From positions 2,170,001-2,234,000 of the forward strand of contig CP115858.1 in the NCBI GenBank assembly GCA_027920525.1: a stretch of DNA of 64,000 nucleotides. Direction: 5' to 3'. Shown here piece by piece: positions 45,101 through 53,802 of this stretch (within the stretch, counting starts at the first letter, position 1; every line of letters begins with the position of its first letter). Position numbers and translations under genes: made by a program. The DNA comes from Chryseobacterium daecheongense. GTDB taxonomy: Bacteria > Bacteroidota > Bacteroidia > Flavobacteriales > Weeksellaceae. Under the pieces are notes generated by a model. The model saw only the letters and a program-made list of their open reading frames with translations, had not been told where the DNA came from and did not search any database.

Positions 45101-45420
45101 CCTTCCGCCAGAAACAGAGAATAGACGGAGAGGAGTTACTAAAAGCTTTTGATGTTACTGGAACCATACAATGGGAGCGTAAAAAAACCTCTATCAGAGG
45201 AAATTTCTCATTCATCAACAACAACTTTACCGGAAACAACTTCAGTATTGTAGGAAATCAGATGCTGGACGGCCTTAAGCCTGGAAAAAATCAGGTTTGG
45301 AGTGTCTTTATTCAGCAGGCAATCAACTCATTCTTACAGCTGAACCTGAACTATGAAGGACGTAATTCCGGAGACCGTACCATACATATTGGTAGCATGC
45401 AGGTAAAAGCAAGTTTTTAA
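42178..45420 (+). CDS. Large protein of unknown function, probably outer-membrane beta-barrel
   Basis: The 1080-residue protein has a signal peptide (RNFILVFLFLFMGTLVTNAQ) and a long beta-rich body dominated by alternating aromatic/polar strands, as in outer-membrane barrels. An N-terminal conserved-looking block reads GSIIRGITFGNNQGQ, followed by ADGYTQTLEEFDKI and RAGHLDLVEAK. A calcium-loop-like DYNGDGIQQLDEFEIAEY lies near residue 770. I do not recognise the family. The only in-frame start before the signal is TTG at 42178. Confidence 0.5.
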   Translation: MENLRNFILVFLFLFMGTLVTNAQIFSWKNPNIPEDTIKKDSILAARLEQDIFSKDTLDFVRTRNRIIVDEAVLAKNDKKRFLGELNSKGSIIRGITFGNNQGQSVQSSMDLQISGRLSKDVTILASISDHNLPIQADGYTQTLEEFDKIYMQLNIKDKSILRAGHLDLVEAKNYFAKYQRRSMGLEFQTEFGNENKTFVDVSMGVARSEFHRVRFQGVEGNQGPYRLTGKNGEQFITLISGSEQVFIDGILMKRGENQDYIINYNTGEVTFTSFRPIFQQNFITISYNYTNRNYSRYLFTGKVEHRREKMKVGLSWFMENDNKNAPLALNLSKEDEQILANAGNDPNLMYAPSGVITEYDVNKILYRLVQNSGVSHYEFSTNSAETLYQVSFTYFGPNLGDYKLSQTTNNGRVFEYTGPNSGDYRAVRKLPSPQKSQVFSVNSEFLLKEGKIGADISLSNYDVNLFSSKDSDQNIGYAGRIYGNKTFTKNNWKGTPSFEYQYIDKQFHILDRINDVEFSRDFNLAQEFSQKTQNRFIFSFLNKWNNKSTLNYRLNYLDEQNSYKGFKNDLDFGWIKGKFFTKGNLSYLSTNAILQDTKFIRGGASTEYTGKKGSWAFGGSMEHNEKKYNDSQLMDVTSFSWKELFLQKKIGDSTRTKLLAKVYMRDNDSVRDNRLQNMNNILGVMAESQLIKNEKTTLNVLVHYRKFFYQIQDMQTSRNNDFVVGNILYNQQLFRNGMRLQAFYELGNGQEAQREFQYIKVTDGQGVYKWTDYNGDGIQQLDEFEIAEYSDLAKYIRVYTNSVRYIPSNKNKLQLALFVNPAIVLNSENAFLKRWNFNISLNSQNSFYKKDKVLVINPFEKNSDQILKNQNILASVQFNPTEKSGWNGNYRFISNDNLINANFSNEEREQTSHFLNLGYWFNKEFRVDWENSVHDIKNSSQLFATRDYRLNNFETKPKATYKFTDAIQAELSSAFRQKQRIDGEELLKAFDVTGTIQWERKKTSIRGNFSFINNNFTGNNFSIVGNQMLDGLKPGKNQVWSVFIQQAINSFLQLNLNYEGRNSGDRTIHIGSMQVKASF

Positions 45421-45548
45421 AAACTTTAGACCCACATTTAATTCTTTTTTGTTCCTACCATAAGACGCTTATTGTATACAATTGGGTTCTCAAACTCATC
45501 ATTCACACCAATAGATAATATCAGTCTTTATGAAAGTTTAGAATTTCG

Positions 45549-45556
45549 TAAATTTG
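45549..45556 (+). promoter_or_regulatory. -7 element (TAAATTTG) of dusB
   Basis: TAAATTTG, then CACC, then the dusB ATG. As for aroC, the predicted transcript would be leaderless. Confidence 0.5.
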
Positions 45557-45560
45557 CACC

Positions 45561-46556
45561 ATGATAAAAATAGGCAACATAGAACTGCCGGAATTTCCGC
45601 TTTTACTGGCTCCTATGGAGGACGTGAGTGATCCACCATTCAGACGTTTGTGCAAAATGCATGGAGCTGATATGATGTACTCGGAGTTTATTTCTTCCGA
45701 GGGCTTAATTCGTGATGCAATAAAGAGCCGTAAAAAACTGGATATTTTCGATTATGAGAGACCAGTCGGAATACAGATTTTTGGAGGTGATGAGGAGGCT
45801 ATGGCCATGTCAGCAAGAATTGTGGAAACAGTAAATCCTGATTTGGTAGATATCAATTTCGGATGCCCTGTTAAAAAAGTAGTTTGCAAAGGAGCGGGAG
45901 CTGGAGTACTAAAAGATATAGACCTGATGGTTCGTCTTACAAAAGCTGTTGTAAGCTCTACGCACCTGCCTGTAACTGTAAAGACCCGTTTAGGATGGGA
46001 CAGTACTTCTATTAATATTGATGAAGTAGCAGAACGTTTACAGGAAACAGGTATTAAAGCTTTAACCATACACGCAAGAACAAGAGCCCAGATGTATAAA
46101 GGGGAAGCTGATTGGGAACATATTTCAAGAATAAAACAAAATCCTAATATTGAAATTCCTATTTTCGGAAACGGTGATATTGACTCTCCGGAAAAAGCAT
46201 TGGAATACAAACAAAAATACGCTTGTGACGGTGTAATGATTGGCCGTGCCGCTATAGGATATCCATGGATTTTTAATGAAATCAAACATTTCTTTAAAAC
46301 CGGAGAACATCTTCCTGAACCCACTATTTCGGATAGGTTACTGGCGGTTCGCCAGCATGCGGAATGGAGTGCGGAATGGAAAGGTGAAAGATTAGGCCTG
46401 ATAGAAATGAGACAGCATTACAGCAACTATTTCCGTGGTGTTCCTCATTTCAAAGAATTCAGAAAAAAATTCCTTGAAGTATTCACTCTTGCTGAGATGG
46501 ATGCTCTGATCAAAGAAACCCAACATTTCTACGAAGAATATCAGGAAAAAGTATAA
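45561..46556 (+). CDS. dusB: tRNA-dihydrouridine synthase (DusB-like)
   Basis: The 331-residue FMN enzyme reduces uridines to dihydrouridine in tRNA. It has LAPMEDVSDPPFRRLC at residues 16-31, the catalytic Cys102 in NFGCPVKKV, VKTRLGW, and GNGDIDSPEKAL. The protein is typical for the Dus family. The DusB assignment rests on overall similarity and is less certain than the Dus activity itself. It ends at a terminator shared with deoC. Confidence 0.9.
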   Translation: MIKIGNIELPEFPLLLAPMEDVSDPPFRRLCKMHGADMMYSEFISSEGLIRDAIKSRKKLDIFDYERPVGIQIFGGDEEAMAMSARIVETVNPDLVDINFGCPVKKVVCKGAGAGVLKDIDLMVRLTKAVVSSTHLPVTVKTRLGWDSTSINIDEVAERLQETGIKALTIHARTRAQMYKGEADWEHISRIKQNPNIEIPIFGNGDIDSPEKALEYKQKYACDGVMIGRAAIGYPWIFNEIKHFFKTGEHLPEPTISDRLLAVRQHAEWSAEWKGERLGLIEMRQHYSNYFRGVPHFKEFRKKFLEVFTLAEMDALIKETQHFYEEYQEKV

Positions 46557-46560
46557 AATA

Positions 46561-46588
46561 AAAAACCATCAGATGCTGATGGTTTTTT
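46561..46588. terminator. Bidirectional terminator between dusB and deoC
   Basis: A perfect 12-bp stem AAAAACCATCAG / CTGATGGTTTTT with the loop ATG, between convergent genes. Confidence 0.9.
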
Positions 46589-46615
46589 ATTTTATAATTA
46601 TAATTGAATTATTTT

Positions 46616-47359
46616 TTAGTAAGCTTCAGAGGCTGACTGATTTTTGATTAAAGATAGAGCTGAAGAAGTTCCTATCCTCTTTACTCCCATCCCGATCATT
46701 TTCTCCGCATCTTCAGGTGTTCTTACTCCACCAGCTGCTTTTACCGGAAGTCTGCCGGCGTTATCAAGCATTATTCTGATACCTTCGAAGGTTGCGCCAT
46801 TTGGCTTTCCATCTGTAGTTTCATAAAAACCGGTAGAAGACTTTACAAAAATGGAAGATAAGTCCTGGTCAGAAAAATTTTCTGCTGCCCATTCTGAGAT
46901 ATGTTTAGTAAGGTCTGCAATTTGTTCATTGGTTAAAGCGGCAATTTCAATAATCCATTTGGCTACTTTATGATGTTGTACACATAATGCAGTACATTGT
47001 ATAAATTCTTTTTTTACTAAATCTACATCTCCATTGAGATAAGCATTATAATTAATCACAAAATCCAGTTCGTCGGCTCCGTCATTAATTGCCTTTGTTG
47101 CTTCTGCCATCTTTTCTTCCACAGAATACGTTCCTTCGTGGAAACCAATCACAGTACCAACAACAACATTTGAATTCTTTTCCAGAATATATTTTTTGAT
47201 CGCGGATACATAATCCGGACGGATCATCACTGCAAAAATACCATTATCAATAGCTTCCTGCGTAAGATCTATATCTTTCTGTAAAGTTTCATTTTCTGAT
47301 ATCCCCGACTGTGCAGGAGTTTTCAGGTATGTTGAATCCAAATATTGGGCAATATTCAT
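46616..47359 (-). CDS. deoC: Deoxyribose-phosphate aldolase
   Basis: The 247-residue aldolase cleaves 2-deoxyribose 5-phosphate into glyceraldehyde 3-phosphate and acetaldehyde. The Schiff-base lysine should be Lys173 in FVKSSTGF. Lys207 in VKAAGGVRTPEDA is the second conserved lysine, and DELDFVINYNAYLNG is the central block. It lies 6 bp after an Lrp-type regulator gene in the same transcript, suggesting that the regulator responds to a nucleoside or amino-acid signal. Confidence 0.95.
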   Translation of the reverse strand: MNIAQYLDSTYLKTPAQSGISENETLQKDIDLTQEAIDNGIFAVMIRPDYVSAIKKYILEKNSNVVVGTVIGFHEGTYSVEEKMAEATKAINDGADELDFVINYNAYLNGDVDLVKKEFIQCTALCVQHHKVAKWIIEIAALTNEQIADLTKHISEWAAENFSDQDLSSIFVKSSTGFYETTDGKPNGATFEGIRIMLDNAGRLPVKAAGGVRTPEDAEKMIGMGVKRIGTSSALSLIKNQSASEAY

Positions 47360-47365
47360 AACTTA

Positions 47366-47836
47366 TTATACTTTCAGTTGTCTGCTTATTCCCTGTTCCA
47401 GAGATATAAATGTTTCGGTTCTTGTTACTCCTTTTAACTTTTGAAGTTTACTAAGGATCTGCATCAAGTGGTCATTGTCTTTACAAAGAACTTTAAGGAA
47501 AATAGTATAATTTCCTGTGGTGTAATGAGCTTCTACTACTTCATTAACTTCTTTTAAAGATTTTACTACATCTGGGTAGTGGCTAGGCTGATCCAAAAAG
47601 ATTCCGATATAAGAAATAACTTTATATCCTATTTTTTTTGGATTTAAAAATGAAATAGAATTCTCAATAACTCCCGCGTGCTCAAGCTTTTTGATTCTTT
47701 GGTGCACTGCAGTTGTCGAAATCCCTACATGTTTTGAGATATGGGCTAAAGAAGTTTTAGCATTATCCATCAGCATGTAGATAATTTCTTTGTCGATTGA
47801 GTCTAAATGATAGCTAGCATTTGTTGAATTTTTCAT
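47366..47836 (-). CDS. Lrp/AsnC family transcriptional regulator
   Basis: The 156-residue protein has an N-terminal winged helix (IDKEIIYMLMDNAKTSLAHISKHVGISTTAVHQRIKKLEHAGVI) and a C-terminal RAM/AsnC ligand-binding domain. It is the middle gene of a nuclease-like, regulator, deoC run. Members of this family usually sense amino acids. The promoter was not located. Confidence 0.93.
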   Translation of the reverse strand: MKNSTNASYHLDSIDKEIIYMLMDNAKTSLAHISKHVGISTTAVHQRIKKLEHAGVIENSISFLNPKKIGYKVISYIGIFLDQPSHYPDVVKSLKEVNEVVEAHYTTGNYTIFLKVLCKDNDHLMQILSKLQKLKGVTRTETFISLEQGISRQLKV

Positions 47837-47867
47837 CTTGTAATTTTTTTTATTATTTATGTTTTTT

Positions 47868-48812
47868 TTATTCTTTAAATTTTACAAAAACCGGAAAATG
47901 ATCACTATATCCACCTAAATATCGCGTACCTGCATATGTTCTGAAAGGTCGACCTGAAAATTGTTTATTCCGGCTGCTTATCTTTTCAGATTTAAATATT
48001 TCGGCACTTTGAAATGACAATCCTATATTGTTCTGATCATTGAAAAATGACTTCGACAATATAATCTGATCAAACAATAAGCCAGATTTATAATGAAAAG
48101 TAGAAAAATTTCCTGTTGAAAACAATTCATTAAACGGATTTTCTAATATTTTATTATGATTATCATCATAAAGGATATTAGTTAAATTTTCATCATCCGG
48201 ATTTTCATTAAAATCGCCGCACAAAACAACATGCTCATTGCTGCTATTCACAATATTTAAAATTCTGTTACGAATTTCTGCTAATATAAAGTCTCTCTTA
48301 GGCTTATTAACATCTTTTTCTCTCTTTGAGGGAAGGTGAGCGATAAAGACATTAATAATCTCTCCTTTATATTTTAATTTTGAATAGAGTACATCTCTAG
48401 TTGTATCGTAATATTCTGTGTTTTTATTTTTAATTTCAAAAAAGAATGTAATAGCCTCCGAGTCTATTACTTCTATTTTGCTTTTATCATATAGCATGGC
48501 TACATCTACCTTTCTTTCATCCATGGAGTTATAATGCACAATTCCAAATTCAGAATGAAAAGGATCCATCTTCACAAGATCTTCCAGTACTTTCCTTCCG
48601 GAAACCTCGGACAGACCAATTAAAAATGGTAAGACCCCATTTTCTTCTTTGATCAATTGAAATACATTTGCTATCTTGAAAAGCTTATTATTATATTTAC
48701 GTTCATCCCAATTCCTCAAACCCGATTTCGTCGGATCTAATTTATGAATTGGTTTTATGTCCGGTAAAAATAAATTTTCTACATTATAAAAAGTAAAAAG
48801 CTCCATCAACAC
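47868..48812 (-). CDS. Endonuclease/exonuclease/phosphatase family protein
   Basis: The 314-residue protein has the EEP fold with FYNVENLF at the N-terminus, a GLSEVSGRKVLEDLV segment holding the metal Glu, AHLPSKR, CGDFNENPDD with the catalytic Asp/Asn, and the C-terminal SDHFPVFVKF. It may act on nucleic acids or phosphate esters; the substrate is unknown. There is no signal peptide, so it is probably cytoplasmic. The lrp gene starts 31 bp after its stop. A second ATG at 48806 is possible. Confidence 0.85.
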   Translation of the reverse strand: MLMELFTFYNVENLFLPDIKPIHKLDPTKSGLRNWDERKYNNKLFKIANVFQLIKEENGVLPFLIGLSEVSGRKVLEDLVKMDPFHSEFGIVHYNSMDERKVDVAMLYDKSKIEVIDSEAITFFFEIKNKNTEYYDTTRDVLYSKLKYKGEIINVFIAHLPSKREKDVNKPKRDFILAEIRNRILNIVNSSNEHVVLCGDFNENPDDENLTNILYDDNHNKILENPFNELFSTGNFSTFHYKSGLLFDQIILSKSFFNDQNNIGLSFQSAEIFKSEKISSRNKQFSGRPFRTYAGTRYLGGYSDHFPVFVKFKE

Positions 48813-49016
48813 ATATTTCTATTCAATCAATAGTTTTAATTTTGAAATTACGAATTTTTCCCGGGTTAAATTACGAAATATTCGTTTTGATTTTGTCTTA
48901 AAAAGAAATTTTTTTCAAACAGTTTAATCAAATCAATATAATATATTAAAACTTTTAACAAATTCGTTTTAAAATCGCACAAAGCAAAATCAAAACAGCA
49001 AATAATACTTAATATT
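48813..49016. other. AT-rich intergenic region upstream of the nuclease-like gene
   Basis: Together with the hairpin at 49017-49050, this makes up a 340-bp gap before trmD. It is strongly AT-rich. I see no gene, and no consensus promoter could be pointed to with confidence. Confidence 0.5.
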
Positions 49017-49050
49017 AATTAAAAACAACTATAAAAACATAATAGTTGTT
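49017..49050 (-). terminator. Terminator of the ndh-trmD transcript
   Basis: On the minus strand AACAACTAT pairs with ATAGTTGTT (9 bp, loop about 9) and is followed by T residues. It lies about 100 bp after the trmD stop. Confidence 0.65.
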
Positions 49051-49152
49051 ATTTTATTATTCTGCTTTCTATAGCAATTATTATTCCATTTTTATATGAA
49101 ATTGCAAAAAAAGAAAAAAAACAGGACGAAATTTAAAAATATGATCAATAAA

Positions 49153-49824
49153 TTATAGCAAGTCAGGACGTTTCTGTTTTGTTATTCTAACGGCCTCTTC
49201 ATGTCTCCATTCTTCTATTTGCTTAAAATTCCCGCTTAACAAAACCTTGGGAACCTCTAATCCTTTATAATTTTCCGGTCTTGTATAAATCGGAGGTGAA
49301 AGAAGATCATCCTGAAAACTATCCGTTAAAGCACTCTGTTCATCGTTAAGCACTCCCGGAATCAGCCGGATGATAGAGTCAGCCAAGACACACGCCGCAA
49401 GTTCTCCCCCGGTTAGAACATAATCTCCGATTGAAATTTCTTTGGTAACATGCAGATCTCTTACTCTTTGATCTATTCCTTTATAATGTCCGCAAATAAA
49501 AATCAGGTTATTTTTTATAGAAAGGGAGTTTGCAATTTTCTGATTAAGGGTAACCCCATCAGGGGTAAGATAGATCACTTCATCATAACTTCTCTCTGAC
49601 TTAAGTTGGGAGATGCATTTATCCAATGGCTCAACCATCATTACCATACCGGCTCCTCCTCCATAAGGCTCATCATCGATTTGCCTGTGCTTGTTTATTG
49701 CCCATTCTCTCAGGTGGTGAAAATGTACTTCTACTAACCCTTTTTCCATTGCTCTTCTCAAAATAGAAGTCTGAAATGGACTTTCCATCAACTCAGGAAG
49801 TACGCTTATAATATCAATTCTCAT
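49153..49824 (-). CDS. trmD: tRNA (guanine-37-N1)-methyltransferase
   Basis: The 223-residue SPOUT methyltransferase modifies G37 of tRNAs reading CNN codons. It has the family blocks [23 protein letters not shown] (about residues 44-66), [12 protein letters not shown] and the deep-knot SAM site [14 protein letters not shown]. The length is typical. The start ATG overlaps the stop of ndh (ATGA), so the two are translationally coupled. Confidence 0.96.
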   Translation of the reverse strand: MRIDIISVLPELMESPFQTSILRRAMEKGLVEVHFHHLREWAINKHRQIDDEPYGGGAGMVMMVEPLDKCISQLKSERSYDEVIYLTPDGVTLNQKIANSLSIKNNLIFICGHYKGIDQRVRDLHVTKEISIGDYVLTGGELAACVLADSIIRLIPGVLNDEQSALTDSFQDDLLSPPIYTRPENYKGLEVPKVLLSGNFKQIEEWRHEEAVRITKQKRPDLL

Positions 49825-51083
49825 TGTAATGTTCCATTTTTCTTAGTAGGTGAGATAATGAGCCTCAGGGACGAATCTTTATTAAAATAGCTCCACATCC
49901 AATTGAAAAATACCGCCAGCTTATTTCTTACACTTAAAATAAGCATTAAGTGTAAAAACATCCAGAAATACCATGCCAGGAACCCCTGAAATTTAATAAA
50001 TGGTAAATCTACTACTGCCCGATGTTTTCCAATGGTTGCCAAAGAACCCTTATCTTTATACTCGTATTCTTTCCACTCACTTTCATTGTTTTTCAAAAGA
50101 TTTTTACCCAGATTTTTTGCCTGATTTATCGCTACATTCGCAACCTGAGGGTGACCATGCGGATATTTAGGCGTTTCCATATAAGCAATATCTCCGATCG
50201 CAAAAATGTTATCGTATCCTTTAACTCTGTTATATCGATCTACTATATATCTGTTTCTGATTAATTTTTCTTCAGGAAATCCTTCTACTACATTTCCCGT
50301 AACACCTGCAGCCCAGATCACATTGTTCGAAGGGATTTCTTTTCCACTTTTCATCATTACCTTATCTCCGTTATATTCGGTAACAACTTCTCCACTTAGA
50401 AAAGTTACCCCCAGGTCCTTAAGGTATTTTTCAGATTTATTCTGAGCTTCGTCACTCATTACGGCAAGTGGTTTTTCCGTCGAACTGACCAGAATAATTT
50501 TAAGCTGGTCAAAATTCATGTAAGGATAATCCCTCGGCAGGATTTCTTTTTTCATTTCGGCAAAGGCTCCAGCCAGCTCTACACCGGTGGGACCACTACC
50601 TACAATAACGATGTTCCAGTTTCCATCGTCACTTCTGCTTTTCTCAAGAATTAGTTTCTCAAAAGTCATTAAGACATGATTTCTGATACTAATCGCTTCC
50701 TGAGTATTTTTCATTCCAAAAGCTTTACCCTCCAGATCTTTATTCCCAAAGAAATTAGTCTTACAGCCGGTTGCGATAATTAATTTATCATAACGAAACT
50801 CTGCTTCATCGGTAATCACTTTATTCTGAGAAGGATCGATCTCTTTAACATCTGTCAAACGAAATTGAATATTTCTGGATCTCTGGAAAATTTTCCTGAA
50901 CGGAAAGGAAATATTGGAAGGTTCAATCCTTCCACACGCTACCTGATAAAAAAGCGGCTGAAACATATGATGGTTTACCCTGTCGAGAACAATTACTTTT
51001 TTATTTTTATTGTTCAGTGTTTTCGCAAGTTGTAGCCCCGCAAAACCTCCTCCGATGATGATGATCTTTTCGCGTGTTTCCAT
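49821..51083 (-). CDS. ndh: Type II NADH dehydrogenase (NAD(P)/FAD oxidoreductase)
   Basis: The protein transfers electrons from NADH to the quinone pool without pumping protons. It has two Rossmann motifs, [13 protein letters not shown] near the N-terminus and [17 protein letters not shown] around residue 165. A C-terminal hydrophobic segment ([16 protein letters not shown]) can anchor it to the membrane. The frame is open from 51092, but a TAAATTTG element (51090-51097) overlaps that codon. METREK at 51083 is preferred, which gives 420 residues and an almost leaderless mRNA. Confidence 0.88.
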   Translation of the reverse strand: METREKIIIIGGGFAGLQLAKTLNNKNKKVIVLDRVNHHMFQPLFYQVACGRIEPSNISFPFRKIFQRSRNIQFRLTDVKEIDPSQNKVITDEAEFRYDKLIIATGCKTNFFGNKDLEGKAFGMKNTQEAISIRNHVLMTFEKLILEKSRSDDGNWNIVIVGSGPTGVELAGAFAEMKKEILPRDYPYMNFDQLKIILVSSTEKPLAVMSDEAQNKSEKYLKDLGVTFLSGEVVTEYNGDKVMMKSGKEIPSNNVIWAAGVTGNVVEGFPEEKLIRNRYIVDRYNRVKGYDNIFAIGDIAYMETPKYPHGHPQVANVAINQAKNLGKNLLKNNESEWKEYEYKDKGSLATIGKHRAVVDLPFIKFQGFLAWYFWMFLHLMLILSVRNKLAVFFNWMWSYFNKDSSLRLIISPTKKNGTLQ

Positions 51084-51089
51084 AGTATA

Positions 51090-51097
51090 CAAATTTA
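51090..51097 (-). promoter_or_regulatory. -7 element (TAAATTTG) of ndh
   Basis: On the minus strand TAAATTTG (51097-51090) is followed by six bases and the ATG at 51083. It decides the ndh start and predicts a very short 5' leader. Confidence 0.5.
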
Positions 51098-51131
51098 CAG
51101 ATTTTATTTAGCATTTTACTTGTTAAAAAGT

Positions 51132-51139
51132 TAGTTTTG
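51132..51139 (+). promoter_or_regulatory. -7 element (TAGTTTTG) of the GH25 gene
   Basis: TAGTTTTG matches TAnnTTTG and predicts transcription near 51143. That rules out the TTG at 51137 as start and supports ATG 51149. Confidence 0.5.
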
Positions 51140-51148
51140 CAAAACTTT

Positions 51149-52012
51149 ATGACGAAAAAAAAGTACACCAAAAAAGCGGCCAAAAACATTCATAATAAAA
51201 GACGGAAAAACTATTTATTTCGTCGAAAGATTTTATTGGCTATTCTTATCGTAGCACTTATTGGCACAGGTTTTTACCTTAAACAATCCATCAGTTACTA
51301 TTATGCTTTGTACTTTAATAAGTTTACCCATAAAAAGCTTCATAATAATGAAAAGGAAACTCTGAGAATTCAAAAAATCCTCACTGATAATCTCGATAAA
51401 ACATACGGATTCGATATTTCCCATTATCAAAATAAAGAAGATATCAAATGGGATAGTTTAAGCATTGGAAACAAAACCATTCCGTTGGAATTTGTGGTTA
51501 TGAGGGCTACCATGGGAAATAAAAATGCTGATAAACATTTTGATGAATTCTGGTCCCAGGCCAAAAAGCATGAGCTTATAAGAGGCGCATATCACTTTTA
51601 CAGAGCAGATGAAGACCCTATTATTCAGGCTAATAACTTTCTTGCCAATGTAAAGCTGGAAACCGGAGACCTCCCTCCTATTCTGGACATTGAAAAAATT
51701 CCAAAACGAAAAACCAATAAAAAACTGGTTGAAGACCTTAAGGTATGGTGTAAAATCATAGAAGAGACATACGGTACTAAACCCATTATCTATACTTACT
51801 ACCATTATTATAAAGATTTTCTGAAAGGTGAATTCGACGGATATCCTCTGTGGCTGGCAAATTATAATGATGTACCCACTCCGTCTCCTGATGACGCTTG
51901 GGATTTCTGGCAATTTACTGAAAACGGAATCGTCCACGGAATCAATACTAAAGTTGACCTGGATATGTACAATGGTAGTTCCTGGTCTATGAAAAGAATG
52001 ACATTGGATTAA
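51149..52012 (+). CDS. GH25 family lysozyme, membrane-anchored
   Basis: The 287-residue protein has a basic N-terminus, one membrane anchor (about residues 28-45, LLAILIVALIGTGFYL) and an extracytoplasmic GH25 (Chalaropsis-type) muramidase domain. Motifs are YGFDISHYQ, RGAYHFYRADEDP, LPPILDIE (catalytic acidic pair) and PLWLANYN. It probably cleaves peptidoglycan during wall remodelling or against other bacteria. Its TAA is directly adjacent to the stop of the convergent gene at 52013. Confidence 0.88.
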   Translation: MTKKKYTKKAAKNIHNKRRKNYLFRRKILLAILIVALIGTGFYLKQSISYYYALYFNKFTHKKLHNNEKETLRIQKILTDNLDKTYGFDISHYQNKEDIKWDSLSIGNKTIPLEFVVMRATMGNKNADKHFDEFWSQAKKHELIRGAYHFYRADEDPIIQANNFLANVKLETGDLPPILDIEKIPKRKTNKKLVEDLKVWCKIIEETYGTKPIIYTYYHYYKDFLKGEFDGYPLWLANYNDVPTPSPDDAWDFWQFTENGIVHGINTKVDLDMYNGSSWSMKRMTLD

Positions 52013-53653
52013 TTATTTTCCCAGAAACTTCATCATATCTTCATTCAGCTGTTGAGCTTCTTCAAACGGCACAAAATGGGTTGCATTTTTGTATATCCTC
52101 AGTTTTGCATTCGGAATTTCTCTGGCGATCAATTCGGTATGGTCTTTTTTTATCACATCATTTTCACCCGCTATAACCAACACGGGATTATGGATTTTAT
52201 GTAAAGATCCTGTACTGATGTTAGGTTCCTTGAGCATAATCTTTAAAATCCTGGTCTGATTAAACTTTTGAGGATTATTTTCAATTTCTAAAACCTGAAG
52301 TTCTGTTTTCATATGGTTTACAAGACGCTTATCTACACCATCAGGCTGAATGTTAGCTCCGATAATCACTAATTTGTTCACCCGTTCAGGGTATTTCAGA
52401 ACAAACTCCAAGGCTGTATTCCCGCCATCACTCCAGCCTGCTATATGTATCTTTTCAAGTCCTAAATGATCAATCACCGCTTTAAGGTCATCGGCAAATC
52501 CCGAATAAGTCAAATCTTTTTTCGATGAATCTGTACTTTTTCCCTGACCTCTTGTATCTAAAGCAATAACCTTGTAATGTTTGGAAAGAACAGGAATCTG
52601 CTGATAAAAATCTTTAATACTTCCTGAATTTCCATGCAGCAGTACCAGTGGTTCTCCTTCACCATATACCTCATAGTATAAATCTGCATTTTTCACTTTA
52701 ACTATTTTACCTATGTCCTGATTTTTACCATAACCTGATTGATCTGCCTCACCAAAATATTTGCTAAGGTCGGGAATCAGATCAGCAAGACTCTCATCCT
52801 CCAATTGTTCTTCCATGTTTTTTCCTGTTTTATCTACTTTTACATCGATATTTATCGCAGGAGCAGCTAAGGTTACTTTTTGCCATTCCCCGTAAAACTT
52901 CCTCAGGAAGCCTGTTCTGAAGAGAGCGGCACTGATATTCACTTTACCGTTAAACTCCTGTAAAAACTGAATTCCTATAAAAAATTTACCCTGTACCCAA
53001 ATATTACGATCATCAACACTCAATGTATATGTTCCGGATTGTATCATATCTTCTGTAAGCTTTACTGTAATCTCTTCATTGAGGATGTTCTTGTCCGGAA
53101 AACCATTCTTTTCACTATAAATACTGTAACGCATTAACACGGGCCTGTCGGAAACATAACTTGCAACATTCAGGTTGATATTCTTTATTTTTGATCTTTT
53201 GTTTGCATTAAATTCCAATGCTGTTTCACCCAAAAAGTCTTCCTTCTTAAATTGTGGATTTACAGAGTACATGACACTTTTCGTCTTTGTATTGACACCC
53301 CAGTTTTTATCTACTAACTTTTTAGGGGACAATTTCACTTCCCGGATATGCTGTACTTTTTCCTTTAAAAAAATCTTTTGTGTACTGTTTTTTATAAAAT
53401 CCTGAAAACCTACTGTATAACTATCATATCCCGGAACTTCTATCCTTATCTTTCCTGAAGTATTCACCTTGGAAAGGTCAATAGTAAAATTACCTTTCTC
53501 ATCGGAAATTACACCTATATTTTCTTTTTCAACTCCTATTTTAACATAAGGAATAGGCCGGTTTTCATCTCTCGAAAGGACAGTTCCTGAAATTATCTGG
53601 GCATTAGCAAACAACACACAGAATAGGAACAATAAGGAATTAAGTTTTTTCAT
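52013..53653 (-). CDS. Secreted alpha/beta hydrolase with N-terminal carboxypeptidase-like regulatory domain
   Basis: The 546-residue protein has a signal peptide (MKKLNSLLFLFCVLFANAQ). A CarboxypepD_reg-like beta-sandwich (about residues 20-105, IISGTVLSRDENRPIPYVKI), a middle beta-rich region, and a C-terminal alpha/beta hydrolase (about 320-546) follow. The hydrolase has VLLHGNSGS, the nucleophile elbow AGWSDGGN (about 405), VIAGENDVI with the acid, and ATHFVPFEE with the histidine. The longer frame from 53671 adds residues before the signal peptide, so MKKLNS is preferred. Substrate unknown, probably an ester or peptide. Confidence 0.75.
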   Translation of the reverse strand: MKKLNSLLFLFCVLFANAQIISGTVLSRDENRPIPYVKIGVEKENIGVISDEKGNFTIDLSKVNTSGKIRIEVPGYDSYTVGFQDFIKNSTQKIFLKEKVQHIREVKLSPKKLVDKNWGVNTKTKSVMYSVNPQFKKEDFLGETALEFNANKRSKIKNINLNVASYVSDRPVLMRYSIYSEKNGFPDKNILNEEITVKLTEDMIQSGTYTLSVDDRNIWVQGKFFIGIQFLQEFNGKVNISAALFRTGFLRKFYGEWQKVTLAAPAINIDVKVDKTGKNMEEQLEDESLADLIPDLSKYFGEADQSGYGKNQDIGKIVKVKNADLYYEVYGEGEPLVLLHGNSGSIKDFYQQIPVLSKHYKVIALDTRGQGKSTDSSKKDLTYSGFADDLKAVIDHLGLEKIHIAGWSDGGNTALEFVLKYPERVNKLVIIGANIQPDGVDKRLVNHMKTELQVLEIENNPQKFNQTRILKIMLKEPNISTGSLHKIHNPVLVIAGENDVIKKDHTELIAREIPNAKLRIYKNATHFVPFEEAQQLNEDMMKFLGK

Positions 53654-53718
53654 GGTAAAGGTTTGACACAAAAATCTTTATTTACAGGATTAAAAGCTCA
53701 TAACATATTATTAAATTT

Positions 53719-53726
53719 TATCTTTG
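53719..53726 (+). promoter_or_regulatory. -7 element (TATCTTTG) of the AraC gene at 53803
   Basis: TATCTTTG matches the consensus and lies 76 bp before the ATG, predicting a leader of about 73 nt. No TTG upstream at the expected distance. Confidence 0.45.
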
Positions 53727-53802
53727 TTTAGTTAAATTTTTCAAAAGCAATACGATAAGCTATCGCAGTAAGACCTTATTAGCTTTGATTTTATAATTCA
53801 AC

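Noticed and set aside
51084..51092. Upstream ATG for ndh (MYT extension)
   Set aside because: It overlaps the predicted -7 element and adds residues before the conserved N-terminus.
52007..52018. Adjacent stop codons of convergent GH25 and hydrolase genes as a sign of overlap or truncation
   Set aside because: Both proteins are full-length for their families; the zero gap is just tight convergent packing.
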